64,000 nt of DNA from Fodinibacter sp963763015 (GTDB taxonomy: Bacteria; Actinomycetota; Actinomycetes; Actinomycetales; Dermatophilaceae). How positions within the stretch are numbered: the first letter of the stretch is position 1; each line of letters opens with the position of its first letter. This document shows, one piece after another, positions 1 to 8,307 of this stretch. Location of the stretch: contig CAVXML010000013.1 of NCBI GenBank assembly GCA_963763015.1, positions 1-64,000 of the forward strand, given 5' to 3'. Below the pieces are notes generated by a model. That model was not told the origin of the DNA. It made no database searches and saw only the letters and a list, made by a program, of their open reading frames with translations. The translations under genes and the position numbers were made by a program.

Positions 1-876
1 CTTGCCGACGAGATGGGGGCCGTCGGCGCTGCTCCCGTCGTCGTCGGTGCCACGGCCGCCCTGTCCGTGGACGACGCCCCGACCCAGGCGCCTCACACCC
101 TGCCCCCCGCGGAGCCCGACGCAGCGGCCTCCGACGCTTTGCCTGTCGTGGCGGCCGAGGCTGCCCCGCCCCCCGATTCTGCCTCGCCGGCTGCGACCGC
201 CGCGCCGGCCGGGCTCGACGCGCTCTGGGACCGAGACCCCGAGGAACCGCGGGAGCCCCGCTCGGCCGAGGACCGCAACCGCCGGCGCACCCTTCTCGTC
301 GTGCTGGGCCTGGCCGCCGCCGTCGCGGCCGTGGTGTTCGGGCTGCTCGCCCTGCAGGACGACGCACCACCGGACACGCAGGCCGAGCGGGCCACCACGT
401 CGTCCGGGACCCCCACCCCGGGCACCAGCGCCGGGTCCGCGACCCCCGAGACCTCGAGCGCCGCGCCCACGTCGAGCGCTCCGGCCACCTCGAGAACCCC
501 TGAGCCGTCGCCGACCCGCGCACCGACGACCGCACCCGCACCGCAGGCCGGGCCGCCCACGGCCGCGCAGCTGACGGCCGCGGTCAGGGACTACTACGCT
601 CTCCTCCCTGAGAACACCGACGCCGGCTACGCCCTCCTCACCGAGCGCTACCGGGACGCAGAGGCCGGGAGCAAGCGCTCGTACGAGGGTTTCTGGGGTG
701 GCATCGACTCGGTGCAGATCTCGGATGTCACGGCCACCGGTCCGAGCACCGTGACGGCGAGGCTGCGGTACGAGGCGGAGGACGGCCAGGTCTCCAGGGA
801 GACGAGGTCCTACCGCCTGGTCCGCGACGACGGCGTCCTGAAGATCGACGACTCCCGGATCATCGCGAACGGCTAG
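1..876 (+). CDS. C-terminal part of probable Ser/Thr protein kinase (5' truncated by window)
   Basis: The reading frame is open from base 1 and ends at TAG 874-876, so only the C-terminal 291 residues are present. They hold an Ala/Pro-rich linker, then a basic RNRRR stretch followed by one membrane helix (about nt 292-357), a Thr/Ser/Pro-rich stalk, and a compact C-terminal domain beginning near PTAAQLTAAVRDYYALLP. That last domain resembles the NTF2-like extracytoplasmic domain at the end of many actinobacterial PknB-type kinases, with a single membrane anchor. No kinase motif is visible because the N-terminus lies outside the window, so the kinase call rests on the tail architecture. It could instead be another single-pass sensor or lipoprotein-like protein. 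It is not obviously linked to the ribosomal operon, which begins after a 320-bp leader. Confidence 0.55.
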   Translation, partial: LADEMGAVGAAPVVVGATAALSVDDAPTQAPHTLPPAEPDAAASDALPVVAAEAAPPPDSASPAATAAPAGLDALWDRDPEEPREPRSAEDRNRRRTLLVVLGLAAAVAAVVFGLLALQDDAPPDTQAERATTSSGTPTPGTSAGSATPETSSAAPTSSAPATSRTPEPSPTRAPTTAPAPQAGPPTAAQLTAAVRDYYALLPENTDAGYALLTERYRDAEAGSKRSYEGFWGGIDSVQISDVTATGPSTVTARLRYEAEDGQVSRETRSYRLVRDDGVLKIDDSRIIANG

Positions 877-1196
877 CTCGGCCGCCGGTCCCGATTTGGC
901 CCGCCCCCCGAGCGGTCTGGCACACTTATCAGGTTGCTTGGCGTGCGGCGGCGTCCCGAGAGGGTCGACGTCGCCCACCGCGACGAGGTGACGAACCGCC
1001 GATGACGGCGGGGCGGCTCGTTCGCGAAGTGCCGGGCCCCGGTTCCACCGGGACAGCCGATCCGACGGACGCAGCGGGAAACCGCATGCCGTCGGGCCGC
1101 GGAGCAAGGGCGACACGCCCGACCGCGGGGGTCGGAGGTCGCGAGGGAGCCGGCACCACAGACAGATGTACGGCGAGAGAGAGACGGGAACGTCAG
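877..1196 (+). promoter_or_regulatory. S10 operon promoter and long 5' leader
   Basis: This 320-bp gap holds no convincing gene. A less G+C-rich patch at 915-935 (TCTGGCACACTTATCAGGTT) is the likeliest core promoter, with TATCAG at 927-932 as a possible -10. The rest would be a 5' untranslated leader of about 250 nt rich in short inverted repeats, for example around 1000-1020 and 1030-1060. Long leaders upstream of rpsJ are common and can carry autoregulation by L4. No specific L4-binding structure can be assigned by eye. Confidence 0.4.
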
Positions 1197-1505
1197 ATGG
1201 CGGGACAGAAGATCCGCATCCGCTTGAAGTCGTATGACCACGAGGTCATCGACAGCTCGGCGCGCAAGATCGTGGACACGGTCACCCGCGCCGGTGCGAC
1301 CGTGGTCGGCCCCGTGCCGCTGCCGACGGAGAAGAACGTGTTCTGCGTCATCCGGTCGCCGCACAAGTACAAGGACAGCCGCGAGCACTTCGAGATGCGC
1401 ACGCACAAGCGCCTCATCGACATCATCGACCCGACGCCCAAGGCCGTCGACTCGCTGATGCGCCTCGACCTCCCGGCTGACGTCAACATCGAGATCAAGC
1501 TCTGA
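1197..1505 (+). CDS. rpsJ: 30S ribosomal protein S10
   Basis: A 102-residue protein, the usual S10 length, starting MAGQKIRIRLKSYDHEVID and containing SPHKYKDSREHFEMRTHKRL, the conserved loop segment of the family. S10 binds 16S rRNA in the 30S head and also serves as NusE in antitermination complexes. It is the first gene of the S10 operon. The ATG at 1197 is chosen because the family N-terminus begins here; upstream in-frame codons lie in the leader and match nothing. The frame is intact. rplC follows 10 nt later. Confidence 0.98.
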   Translation: MAGQKIRIRLKSYDHEVIDSSARKIVDTVTRAGATVVGPVPLPTEKNVFCVIRSPHKYKDSREHFEMRTHKRLIDIIDPTPKAVDSLMRLDLPADVNIEIKL

Positions 1506-1515
1506 GGCTGACGAC

Positions 1516-2172
1516 ATGACCACCACTGCCACCAAGACCCAGAAGGGTCTGCTGGGCACCAAGCTCGGCATGACCCAGGTGTGGGACGAGAACAACCGCC
1601 TCGTGCCCGTCACCGTGATCCAGGCCGGCCCGAACGTCGTCACCCAGGTGCGCGACGCCGGCACCGACGGGTACGCCGCGGTGCAGCTCGGCTACGGCGC
1701 GATCGACCCGCGCAAGGTCACCAAGCCGCTCACCGGCCACTTCGACAAGGCGGGCGTGACCCCGCGCCGCCACCTCGTCGAGCTGCGCACCGCCGACGCG
1801 GCCGAGTACACCCTCGGCCAGGAGCTCGGCGCCGACACGTTCGAGGCCGGCCAGGCCGTCGACGTCACCGGCACGACCAAGGGCAAGGGCTTCGCCGGCG
1901 TCATGAAGCGCCACGGCTTCAAGGGCGTCTCGTCCTCGCACGGCTCGCACCGCAACCACCGCAAGCCCGGCTCGATCGGCGGGGCCTCCACGCCCGGCCG
2001 CGTCTTCAAGGGCATGCGCATGGCCGGCCGCATGGGCGGCGTGCGCCAGACCACCCAGAACCTCACGATCCACGCCGTGGACGCCGAGAAGGGCCTGCTG
2101 CTGCTCAAGGGTGCCGTTCCCGGCCCCCGCGGCGCGGTCGTCCTCGTGCGCTCGGCCGCGAAGGGGGCGTGA
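1516..2172 (+). CDS. rplC: 50S ribosomal protein L3
   Basis: Intact 218-residue L3. The family segment GLLGTKLGMTQVWDE is near the N-terminus, and the conserved KGKGFAGVMKRHGFKG, SHGSHRNHRKPGSIGG and GRMGG motifs occupy the central extension that reaches toward the peptidyl transferase centre. L3 is one of the two proteins that initiate 50S assembly on 23S rRNA. It starts at ATG 1516, 10 nt after rpsJ. The run AAGGGGG just before its stop acts as the ribosome binding site for rplD. Confidence 0.98.
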   Translation: MTTTATKTQKGLLGTKLGMTQVWDENNRLVPVTVIQAGPNVVTQVRDAGTDGYAAVQLGYGAIDPRKVTKPLTGHFDKAGVTPRRHLVELRTADAAEYTLGQELGADTFEAGQAVDVTGTTKGKGFAGVMKRHGFKGVSSSHGSHRNHRKPGSIGGASTPGRVFKGMRMAGRMGGVRQTTQNLTIHAVDAEKGLLLLKGAVPGPRGAVVLVRSAAKGA

Positions 2173-2177
2173 CCCGC

Positions 2178-3007
2178 ATGGCCACCCCGACTCTCAAGGT
2201 CGACCTCCCCGCGGAGATCTTCGACGTCCAGACCAACGTCCCGCTGATCCACCAGGTCGTCGTCGGCCAGCTCGCGGCCGCCCGTCAGGGCACGCACTCG
2301 ACGAAGACCCGCGGCGAGGTCCGCGGTGGCGGTCGCAAGCCGTACCGGCAGAAGGGCACCGGCCGCGCCCGCCAGGGCTCGACCCGCGCCCCGCAGTTCG
2401 CCGGTGGTGGCACCGTCCACGGCCCGCAGCCGCGCGACTACACCCAGCGGACCCCCAAGAAGATGAAGGCCGCCGCCCTGCGCGGTGCCCTCTCCGACCG
2501 GGCCCGCCACGACCGCATCCACGTCGTCGAGTCGACTCGCCACCGGCGACGTCCCCTCGGCCAAGGCCGCCGCGGCCCTGCTCGCCGGGCTCACCGAGCG
2601 TCGCAACGTGCTCGTCGTCCTCGACCGCACCGACCTCGTGTCGCTGAAGTCGGTCCGCAACCTCGCCGACGTCCACGTCCTGGCCGTCGACCAGCTCAAC
2701 ACCTACGACGTGCTGTGCGCCGACGACATCGTGTTCACCAAGGCCGCCTACGAGACCTTCACCGGTCTCGAGGTCGCCGGTCGAGGCGAAGCCGGCCACG
2801 AAGAAGGCCGCCGCGGCAGGCGGACAAGCCCGAGAAGGCCGACAAGGCGGACAAGGCGGCCAAGGCCGAGAAGGCGCCGCCAAGGCGGAGAAGACCGCGA
2901 AGGCCGAGGCAAGGCCGCGAAGGCCGACGGGGCCGGCGAAGAAGGCCGCGGCCAAGAAGGCGCCGGCCAAGAAGGCCGCCAAGGCCGATGTGGAGGACGA
3001 GAAGTGA
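2178..3007 (+). CDS. rplD: 50S ribosomal protein L4, with Lys/Ala-rich tail and six apparent indels
   Basis: The first 117 codons read cleanly (THSTKTRGEVRGGGRKPYRQ, the conserved loop reaching the exit tunnel). The protein then continues in other frames: LATGDVPSAKAAAALLAGLT after an extra base near 2536, then shifts near 2781, 2815, 2876, 2910 and 2936. Reassembled, it is about 275 residues, longer than the usual roughly 215 because of a low-complexity Lys/Ala tail ending KAAKADVEDEK. L4 binds 23S rRNA and in many bacteria represses its own operon. ATG 2178 is favoured over GTG 2169 because AAGGGGG at 2161-2167 is well spaced for it. The stop overlaps the rplW start (GTGA). Shifts in such an essential gene are most simply sequence errors. 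Confidence 0.9.
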
Positions 3008-3303
3008 GCCAGGGCAAGAACCCCCGCGACATCCTGATCTCGCCGGTCGTGTCCGAGAAGTCCTACGGGCTGCTCGACGAGGGCAAGTACACCTTCATCG
3101 TCGACCCGCGCTCGAACAAGACCGAGATCAAGATCGCCGTCGAGCAGGTCTTCGGCGTCAAGGTCGACTCGGTCCACACGATGAACCGCAAGGGCAAGGC
3201 CCGTCGCACCCGGTTCGGCATCGGCAAGCGCAAGGACACCAAGCGCGCGATCGTCACCCTCCGCGAGGGCTCGATCGACATCTTCGGCAGCGCCGGCGCC
3301 TGA
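3004..3303 (+). CDS. rplW: 50S ribosomal protein L23
   Basis: A 99-residue L23 starting at a GTG that overlaps the rplD stop by 4 nt (GTGA), which indicates translational coupling. Conserved segments are DILISPVVSEKSYGLLDEGK and FGVKVDSVHTMNRKGKARR. L23 sits at the tunnel exit and is the docking site for trigger factor and SRP. The open frame continues upstream through rplD, but homology begins at SQGKNPRDIL. Frame intact. Confidence 0.97.
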   Translation: MSQGKNPRDILISPVVSEKSYGLLDEGKYTFIVDPRSNKTEIKIAVEQVFGVKVDSVHTMNRKGKARRTRFGIGKRKDTKRAIVTLREGSIDIFGSAGA

Positions 3304-3324
3304 GGAAGCTGAGGACAACACACC

Positions 3325-4161
3325 ATGGGTATCCGTAAGTACAAGCCGACGACGCCTGGGCGTCGCGGGTCGAGCGTGGCCGACTTCGTCGAGGTCACCC
3401 GCTCCACCCCCGAGAAGTCCCTCGTCCGTCCGCTGACCAAGAGCGGTGGCCGCAACAACAACGGCCGCATCACCACCCGTCACATCGGTGGTGGCCACAA
3501 GCGCGCCTACCGCGTCATCGACTTCCGTCGCCACGACAAGGACGGCGTCCCGGCCAAGGTCGCTCACATCGAGTACGACCCCAACCGCACCGCCCGCATC
3601 GCGCTGCTGCACTACGCCGACGGCGAGAAGCGCTACATCCTGGCCCCCAAGGGCCTGGAGCAGGGCATGCCGATCGAGAACGGCCCCGGCGCCGACATCA
3701 AGCCCGGCAACAGCCTGCCGCTGCGCAACATCCCGACCGGTACGGTCATCCACGCCGTCGAGCTCAAGCCCGGTGGCGGCGCGAAGATCGCCCGCTCGGC
3801 CGGGGTGCGCGTGCAGCTCGTCGCCAAGGACGGCCCCTACGCCCAGCTGCGGATGCCGTCCGGCGAGATCCGCAACGTCGACGTGCGCTGCCGCGCCACC
3901 GTCGGCGAGGTGGGCAACGCCGAGCAGTCGAACATCAACTGGGGCAAGGCCGGCCGCATGCGCTGGAAGGGCAAGCGCCCGACCGTCCGTGGCGTCGTCA
4001 TGAACCCGGTCGACCACCCGCACGGTGGTGGTGAGGGCCGCACGTCCGGTGGTCGCCACCCGGTGTCCCCGTGGGGCCAGCCCGAGGGCCGCACCCGCCG
4101 CCCCGGCAAGCCCAGCGACAAGCTCATCGTCCGTCGCCGCCGTACTGGCAAGAAGCGCTGA
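3325..4161 (+). CDS. rplB: 50S ribosomal protein L2
   Basis: Intact 278-residue L2, standard length. The N-terminal MGIRKYKPTTPGRR, the central RNNNGRITTRHIGGGHKRAY and the C-terminal MNPVDHPHGGGEGRTSGGRH segments are all canonical. The His-containing C-terminal loop lies near the peptidyl transferase centre. L2 is needed for subunit association. It begins at ATG 3325, 21 nt after rplW, with a GAGGA-like ribosome binding site upstream. Confidence 0.99.
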   Translation: MGIRKYKPTTPGRRGSSVADFVEVTRSTPEKSLVRPLTKSGGRNNNGRITTRHIGGGHKRAYRVIDFRRHDKDGVPAKVAHIEYDPNRTARIALLHYADGEKRYILAPKGLEQGMPIENGPGADIKPGNSLPLRNIPTGTVIHAVELKPGGGAKIARSAGVRVQLVAKDGPYAQLRMPSGEIRNVDVRCRATVGEVGNAEQSNINWGKAGRMRWKGKRPTVRGVVMNPVDHPHGGGEGRTSGGRHPVSPWGQPEGRTRRPGKPSDKLIVRRRRTGKKR

Positions 4162-4173
4162 TAGGAGCCTGGA

Positions 4174-4455
4174 ATGCCTCGTAGCCTGAAGAAGGGCCCC
4201 TTCATCGACGACCACCTTCAGAAGAAGGTGGACGTCCAGAACGAAGCGGGCACCAAGAACGTCATCAAGACCTGGTCGCGCCGGTCGGTCATCTCGCCCG
4301 ACATGCTCGGCCACACCCTCGCCGTCCACGACGGCCGCAAGCACGTCCCGGTGTTCGTCACCGAGGCGATGGTCGGCCACAAGCTCGGCGAGTTCGCACC
4401 GACGCGCACCTTCAGGGGTCACGTGAAGGACGACAAGAAGGGGCGTCGTCGCTGA
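4174..4455 (+). CDS. rpsS: 30S ribosomal protein S19
   Basis: Intact 93-residue S19: MPRSLKKGPFIDDHLQKKV at the N-terminus and MVGHKLGEFAPTRTFRGH near the C-terminus are diagnostic. S19 forms a complex with S13 in the 30S head that contacts tRNA. It starts 12 nt after rplB with TAGGAG upstream. Its stop codon overlaps the rplV start as TGATG. Confidence 0.98.
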   Translation: MPRSLKKGPFIDDHLQKKVDVQNEAGTKNVIKTWSRRSVISPDMLGHTLAVHDGRKHVPVFVTEAMVGHKLGEFAPTRTFRGHVKDDKKGRRR

Positions 4456-4855
4456 TGGCCACCGAGAACACCACCACCGAGGTCGCGGGCGGTCGCCCGC
4501 CACGTCCGGGTGACGCCGCAGAAGGCGCGCCGGGTCGTCGACCTCATCCGCGGCAAGAACGCCACCGATGCCGTGTCGGTCCTGCGCTTCGCCCCCCAGG
4601 GTGCGGCCGAGCCGGTCCGCAAGGTCCTCGAGTCCGCGATCGCCAACGCCCGGGTCAAGGCCGACCTAGTCGGCCGAGCGCTTCGACGAGCGCGAGCTCG
4701 TCGTCGCCTCGGCCTTCATCGACGAGGGCCCGACCATGAAGCGGTTCCGCCCGCGCGCCCAGGGCCGCGCCGGACGCATCAACAAGCGCACGAGCCACAT
4801 CACCGTGGTCGTCGCTCCCAAGCCCGCCAAGGCCACGAACGGAGGCACTCGCTGA
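4455..4855 (+). CDS. rplV: 50S ribosomal protein L22 with two apparent +1 indels
   Basis: The L22 signature ARHVRVTPQKARRVVDLIRG is read only after a frame change near 4491, from the start MATENTTTEVAG. A second change near 4668 links KVLESAIANARVKAD to ERFDERELVVASAFIDEGPT and the terminal HITVVVAPK. Removing one base at each point (for example the T in CCTAG) restores a 132-residue protein of normal length. L22 lines the exit tunnel and is the macrolide-resistance hairpin protein. Start and stop both overlap the neighbouring genes as TGATG, consistent with a functional coupled gene and so with sequence error. Confidence 0.93.
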
Positions 4856-5658
4856 TGGGCCAGAAGGTCAACCCGCACGGCTTCCGTCTCGGGATCACGA
4901 CGGAGCACAAGAGCCGCTGGTTCGCCGACTCCACCAAGGAGGGTCAGCGCTACCGCGACTACGTCAAGGAGGACGTGGCGATCCGCAAGCTCATGTCCGA
5001 GGGCATGGACCGCGCCGGCATCGCCCGCGTCGACATCGAGCGCACCCGTGACCGGGTCCGCGTCGACATCCACACCGCCCGTCCGGGCATCGTCATCGGT
5101 CGCCGCGGCGCCGAGGCCGACCGCATCCGCGGCGAGCTCGAGAAGCTCACCGGCAAGCAGGTGCAGCTCAACATCCTCGAGGTCAAGAACCCCGAGGTCG
5201 AGGCCCAGCTCGTCGCGCAGGGCATCGCCGAGCAGCTGAGCGCCCGCGTGTCGTTCCGCCGCGCCATGCGCAAGGGCATGCAGTCGGCCACCCGCGCCGG
5301 TGCCAAGGGCATCCGGGTGCAGGTCTCCGGCCGCCTCGGCGGCGCCGAGATGAGCCGCACCGAGTTCTACCGCGAGGGTCGCGTGCCGCTGCACACCCTG
5401 CGCGCGCAGATCGACTACGGCTTCTACGAGGCCAAGACGACCTTCGGCCGCATCGGCGTCAAGGTGTGGATCTACAAGGGCGACATGACCGCGCGTGAGC
5501 TCGCGGCCCAGCAGGCCACCGCGCCGCGCCAGGGTCGTGGACCGCGCCGTGACGGCGCCGACCGTCCGGCCCGCGCCCGCCGCACCGACGCCCCCGCCCC
5601 CGTGGCCGAGGCTCCCGCCGAGCAGGCCCCGGCCGCCGCGAGCACCGAGGAGTCCTGA
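4855..5658 (+). CDS. rpsC: 30S ribosomal protein S3
   Basis: Intact 267-residue S3. It starts MGQKVNPHGFRLGITTEHKS, with a KH-type RNA-binding segment around PGIVIGRRGAEADRIRGEL and the C-terminal domain ending FGRIGVKVWIYKGD. S3 is part of the mRNA entry site and its helicase activity. A roughly 50-residue Arg/Ala/Pro-rich tail follows the conserved core; such tails are common in actinobacterial S3. The ATG overlaps the rplV stop by one base. Confidence 0.98.
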   Translation: MGQKVNPHGFRLGITTEHKSRWFADSTKEGQRYRDYVKEDVAIRKLMSEGMDRAGIARVDIERTRDRVRVDIHTARPGIVIGRRGAEADRIRGELEKLTGKQVQLNILEVKNPEVEAQLVAQGIAEQLSARVSFRRAMRKGMQSATRAGAKGIRVQVSGRLGGAEMSRTEFYREGRVPLHTLRAQIDYGFYEAKTTFGRIGVKVWIYKGDMTARELAAQQATAPRQGRGPRRDGADRPARARRTDAPAPVAEAPAEQAPAAASTEES

Positions 5659-5660
5659 CC

Positions 5661-6081
5661 ATGTTGATTCCCCGTCGAGTCAAGCACCGCAAGCAGCACC
5701 ACCCGGGTCGCTCGGGCGCTGCCAAGGGTGGGACGACCATCGCGTTCGGCGACTACGGCATCCAGGCCCTCGAGCCCGCCTACGTCACCAACCGCCAGAT
5801 CGAGTCCGCGCGTATCGCGATGACCCGCTACATGAAGCGTGGCGGAAAGGTCTGGATCAACATCTACCCGGACCGTCCGCTGACCAAGAAGCCGGCCGAG
5901 ACCCGCATGGGTTCCGGCAAGGGTTCGCCCGAGTGGTGGATCGCCAACGTCAAGCCGGGCCGTGATCATGTTCGAGATCTCCGGTGTCCCGGAGGAGATC
6001 GCACGTGAGGCCATGCGCCTCGCGATGCACAAGCTGCCGATGAAGTGCCGCTTCGTCCGGCGTGAGGGTGGTGACTTCTGA
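5661..6081 (+). CDS. rplP: 50S ribosomal protein L16 with one apparent +1 indel
   Basis: N-terminal MLIPRRVKHRKQHHPGR and central TRYMKRGGKVWINIYPDRP are typical. After VKPGR near 5966 the frame changes, and the conserved end (MFEISGVPEEIAREAMRLA, then LPMKCRFVRREGGDF) is read in the next frame up to TGA 6079-6081. An extra A, making TGATCA where GTCATG would restore the frame, explains it. The corrected protein is 139 residues, the family length. L16 helps position the A-site tRNA. The stop overlaps the rpmC start (TGATG). Confidence 0.94.
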
Positions 6082-6317
6082 TGGCCATCGGATCCAAGGA
6101 CCTGGCCTCCAAGGAGCTGCGCGGCCTCGACGACGACCGTCTCGTCGACGAGCTGCGCAAGGCCAAGGAGGAGCTGTTCAACCTCCGGTTCCAGTCGGCC
6201 ACCGGCCAGCTGGACAACCACGGCCGGCTGCGCGCCGTCCGCAAGGACATCGCCCGGATCTACACCGAGATGCGCGAGCGCGAGCTCGGCATCGGTGGGA
6301 AGGGTGACGCCAAGTGA
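6081..6317 (+). CDS. rpmC: 50S ribosomal protein L29
   Basis: Intact 78-residue L29. It contains RGLDDDRLVDELRKAKEELF and NLRFQSATGQLDNHGRLRAV, the two-helix hairpin typical of the family that lies near the tunnel exit beside L23. The ATG overlaps the rplP stop. The end (GDAK, stop 6315-6317) is followed by the rpsQ start region. Confidence 0.97.
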   Translation: MAIGSKDLASKELRGLDDDRLVDELRKAKEELFNLRFQSATGQLDNHGRLRAVRKDIARIYTEMRERELGIGGKGDAK

Positions 6318-6342
6318 GCGAGACAACGAAGGATGAGACGAC

Positions 6343-6611
6343 GTGACCGAGGCCGCGGACCGCAACGAACCGCAAGAGCCCGCCAGGGCTACGTCGTCAG
6401 CGACAAGATGGACAAGACCGTCGTCGTCGAGGTCGAGGACCGCGTCAAGCACGCCCTCTACGGCAAGGTCATCCGGCGCACGAGCAAGGTCAAGGCGCAC
6501 GACGAGGCCAACGCCGCCGGCGTCGGCGACCGCGTCCTCATCATGGAGACCCGCCCGCTCAGCGCGACCAAGCGCTGGCGCGTGGTGGAGATCCTCGAGA
6601 AGGCCAAGTAA
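6343..6611 (+). CDS. rpsQ: 30S ribosomal protein S17 with two apparent +1 indels near the N-terminus
   Basis: The conserved S17 core RQGYVVSDKMDKTVVVEVED through MVETRPLSATKRW-like end is read in one frame to TAA 6609-6611. The likely start, GTG 6343 (VTEAADRN), is in another frame. One extra base near 6376 and another near 6391 account for the change and give NDRKTRQGYVV, typical of actinobacterial S17, with a total of 88 residues. GAAGGA at 6328-6333 is a suitable ribosome binding site for 6343. An alternative GTG overlapping the rpmC stop (6314) would need a further indel. S17 binds the 5' domain of 16S rRNA early in assembly. Confidence 0.88.
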
Positions 6612-6685
6612 GCCCCGAGTTCGGCCAGGCTCTGCCGCCCGACGGGTCCAGCAGAGAACCAGCACGACGTATAGGAGACAGACAA

Positions 6686-7054
6686 GTGATCCAGCAGGAG
6701 TCGCGACTGCGCGTCGCCGACAACACCGGTGCCAAGGAGATCCTGTGCATCCGTGTTCTCGGTGGCTCCGGTCGCCGGTATGCCGGCATCGGCGACACCA
6801 TCGTCGCCACCGTCAAGGACGCGATCCCCGGCGGCAACGTCAAGAAGGGCGACGTCGTCAAGGCGGTCATCGTCCGCACGAAGAAGGAGCGCCGTCGCGT
6901 CGACGGCTCCTACATCAAGTTCGACGAGAACGCGGCCGTGATCCTCAAGGACGACGGTGACCCCCGGGGCACCCGCATCTTCGGCCCCGTGGGCCGCGAG
7001 CTGCGCGAGAAGCGCTTCATGAAGATCATCAGCCTCGCCCCGGAGGTGCTCTGA
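6686..7054 (+). CDS. rplN: 50S ribosomal protein L14
   Basis: Intact 122-residue L14: VIQQESRLRVADNTGAKEI at the start, then GDTIVATVKDAIPGG and the terminal ELREKRFMKIISLAPEVL. L14 contacts 16S rRNA in an intersubunit bridge. The GTG at 6686 has TAGGAGA nine bases upstream. The 74-bp gap before it is the only sizeable gap between the S10 and spc parts of the cluster; no clear terminator or promoter is seen there. Confidence 0.98.
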   Translation: MIQQESRLRVADNTGAKEILCIRVLGGSGRRYAGIGDTIVATVKDAIPGGNVKKGDVVKAVIVRTKKERRRVDGSYIKFDENAAVILKDDGDPRGTRIFGPVGRELREKRFMKIISLAPEVL

Positions 7055-7057
7055 GCC

Positions 7058-7405
7058 ATGGCGACGATGAAGATCAAGAAGGGTGACACCGTCCAGGTGC
7101 TCACCGGCAAGGACAAGGGCGCCACGGGCAAGGTCATCGCGGTCAACCGCGAGACCGGCCGCGTGACCGTCGAGGGCGTCAACCGGGTGACCCGGCACAC
7201 CAAGGCCGGCCAGTCCGCCCGCGGCAGCCGCACCGGTGGGCTCGTCGTCCAGGAGTCGCCGATCCACGTGAGCAACGTGGCCGTCGTCGACCCCTCCGAC
7301 AAGAAGCCGACCCGGATCAAGACCCGCGTCGAGACCGTCGAGCGTGACGGCCGCCAGAAGGCGAGCCGCGTCCGCGTCGGCGCGCGCTCGGGCAAGGACC
7401 TGTGA
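7058..7405 (+). CDS. rplX: 50S ribosomal protein L24
   Basis: Intact 115-residue L24 with the KOW motif near the N-terminus (KKGDTVQVLTGKDKGATGKV) and the conserved GGLVVQESPIHVSNVAVVDP. L24 is one of the two 50S assembly-initiator proteins. It starts 3 nt after rplN, and rplE follows 5 nt later. Confidence 0.98.
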   Translation: MATMKIKKGDTVQVLTGKDKGATGKVIAVNRETGRVTVEGVNRVTRHTKAGQSARGSRTGGLVVQESPIHVSNVAVVDPSDKKPTRIKTRVETVERDGRQKASRVRVGARSGKDL

Positions 7406-7410
7406 GAGAG

Positions 7411-7972
7411 ATGGCAGACACTGCAACCAAGCCGCGGCTGAAGTCGCGCTACCAGGACGAGATCAAGGGCTCCCTGCGGGAGCAGTTCGGCTACGCGCAA
7501 CGTCATGCAGGTCCCGGGCGTCGTCAAGGTCGTCGTCAACATGGGTGTCGGCGACGCCGCCAAGGACAGCAAGCTCATCGAGGGTGCCGTCCGCGACCTC
7601 ACCGCCATCACCGGCCAGAAGCCGGTCGTCACCAAGGCCCGCAAGTCGATCGCCCAGTTCAAGCTGCGCGAGGGGATGCCGATCGGCGCCCACGCCACGC
7701 TGCGCGGCGACCGGATGTGGGAGTTCCTCGACCGCCTCGTCAGCACGGCCCTGCCGCGCATCCGTGACTTCCGCGGCCTGTCGCCCAAGCAGTTCGACGG
7801 CCGGGGCAACTACACCTTCGGCCTCACCGAGCAGTCGATGTTCCACGAGATCGACCAGGACCGGATCGACCGCGTCCGCGGCATGGACATCACGGTCGTC
7901 ACGACCGCGACGAACGACGACGAGGGACGCGCGCTGCTCAAGGCGCTCGGCTTCCCGTTCAAGGAGAACTGA
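7411..7972 (+). CDS. rplE: 50S ribosomal protein L5 with one apparent +1 indel
   Basis: MADTATKPRLKSRYQDEIKG and then SLREQFGYA read from ATG 7411. An extra C near 7498 (GCGC) shifts the frame, after which NVMQVPGVVKVVVNMGVGDA, GQKPVVTKARKSIAQFKLRE and EIDQDRIDRVRGMDITVVTT continue to TGA 7970-7972. The corrected length of 186 is normal. L5 binds 5S rRNA in the central protuberance. The following rpsN starts 2 nt after the stop. Confidence 0.94.
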
Positions 7973-7974
7973 GC

Positions 7975-8160
7975 ATGGCCAAGACTGCCCTTGTCAACAA
8001 GGCGAACAAGAAGCCGAAGTTCGCGGTTCGCGGCTACACGCGCTGCCAGCGCTGCGGTCGCCCGCACTCGGTCTACCGCAAGTTCGGCCTGTGCCGGATC
8101 TGCCTGCGGGAGATGGCCCACCGCGGCGAGCTCCCCGGCGTGACCAAGTCCAGCTGGTGA
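7975..8160 (+). CDS. rpsN: 30S ribosomal protein S14, zinc-binding type Z
   Basis: A 61-residue S14 of the short zinc type. Cys24, Cys27, Cys40 and Cys43 form two CxxC knuckles (RCQRCGRPH and LCRICLREMAHRGELPGV). This is the zinc-requiring paralogue found inside spc operons; many actinobacteria also keep a longer zinc-free copy elsewhere for zinc starvation. Frame intact. Confidence 0.98.
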   Translation: MAKTALVNKANKKPKFAVRGYTRCQRCGRPHSVYRKFGLCRICLREMAHRGELPGVTKSSW

Positions 8161-8307
8161 CCAGCCCGGGGATGCCGGCCGGCACCCGGCCGCGCGTCCC
8201 CACCCGCCGCAACCCCGCGGCATCCGTAACGACACAGACCATCTACATCGCAGGTCCGCCGAGTGTTGCTCGGAGGAAACCGCGGTGAGAGAGGGCGGAG
8301 AAGCCCA
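8161..8307 (+). promoter_or_regulatory. 147-bp spacer before rpsH
   Basis: This is the largest spacer inside the spc genes. It contains one GGATGCCG (8170-8177) and its complement (about 8218-8225), an AT-richer stretch around 8228-8250, and a purine-rich segment GGAGGAAACCGCGGTGAGAG at about 8271-8290 before the rpsH ATG. It may be an internal control region; no defined S8-binding structure can be assigned by eye. Confidence 0.3.

Noticed and set aside
2194..4503. A 769-codon open frame on the minus strand across rplD-rplV
   Set aside because: It is the antisense shadow of ribosomal genes in G+C-rich DNA: Ala/Val/Leu/Asp-rich, no domain, no ribosome binding site.
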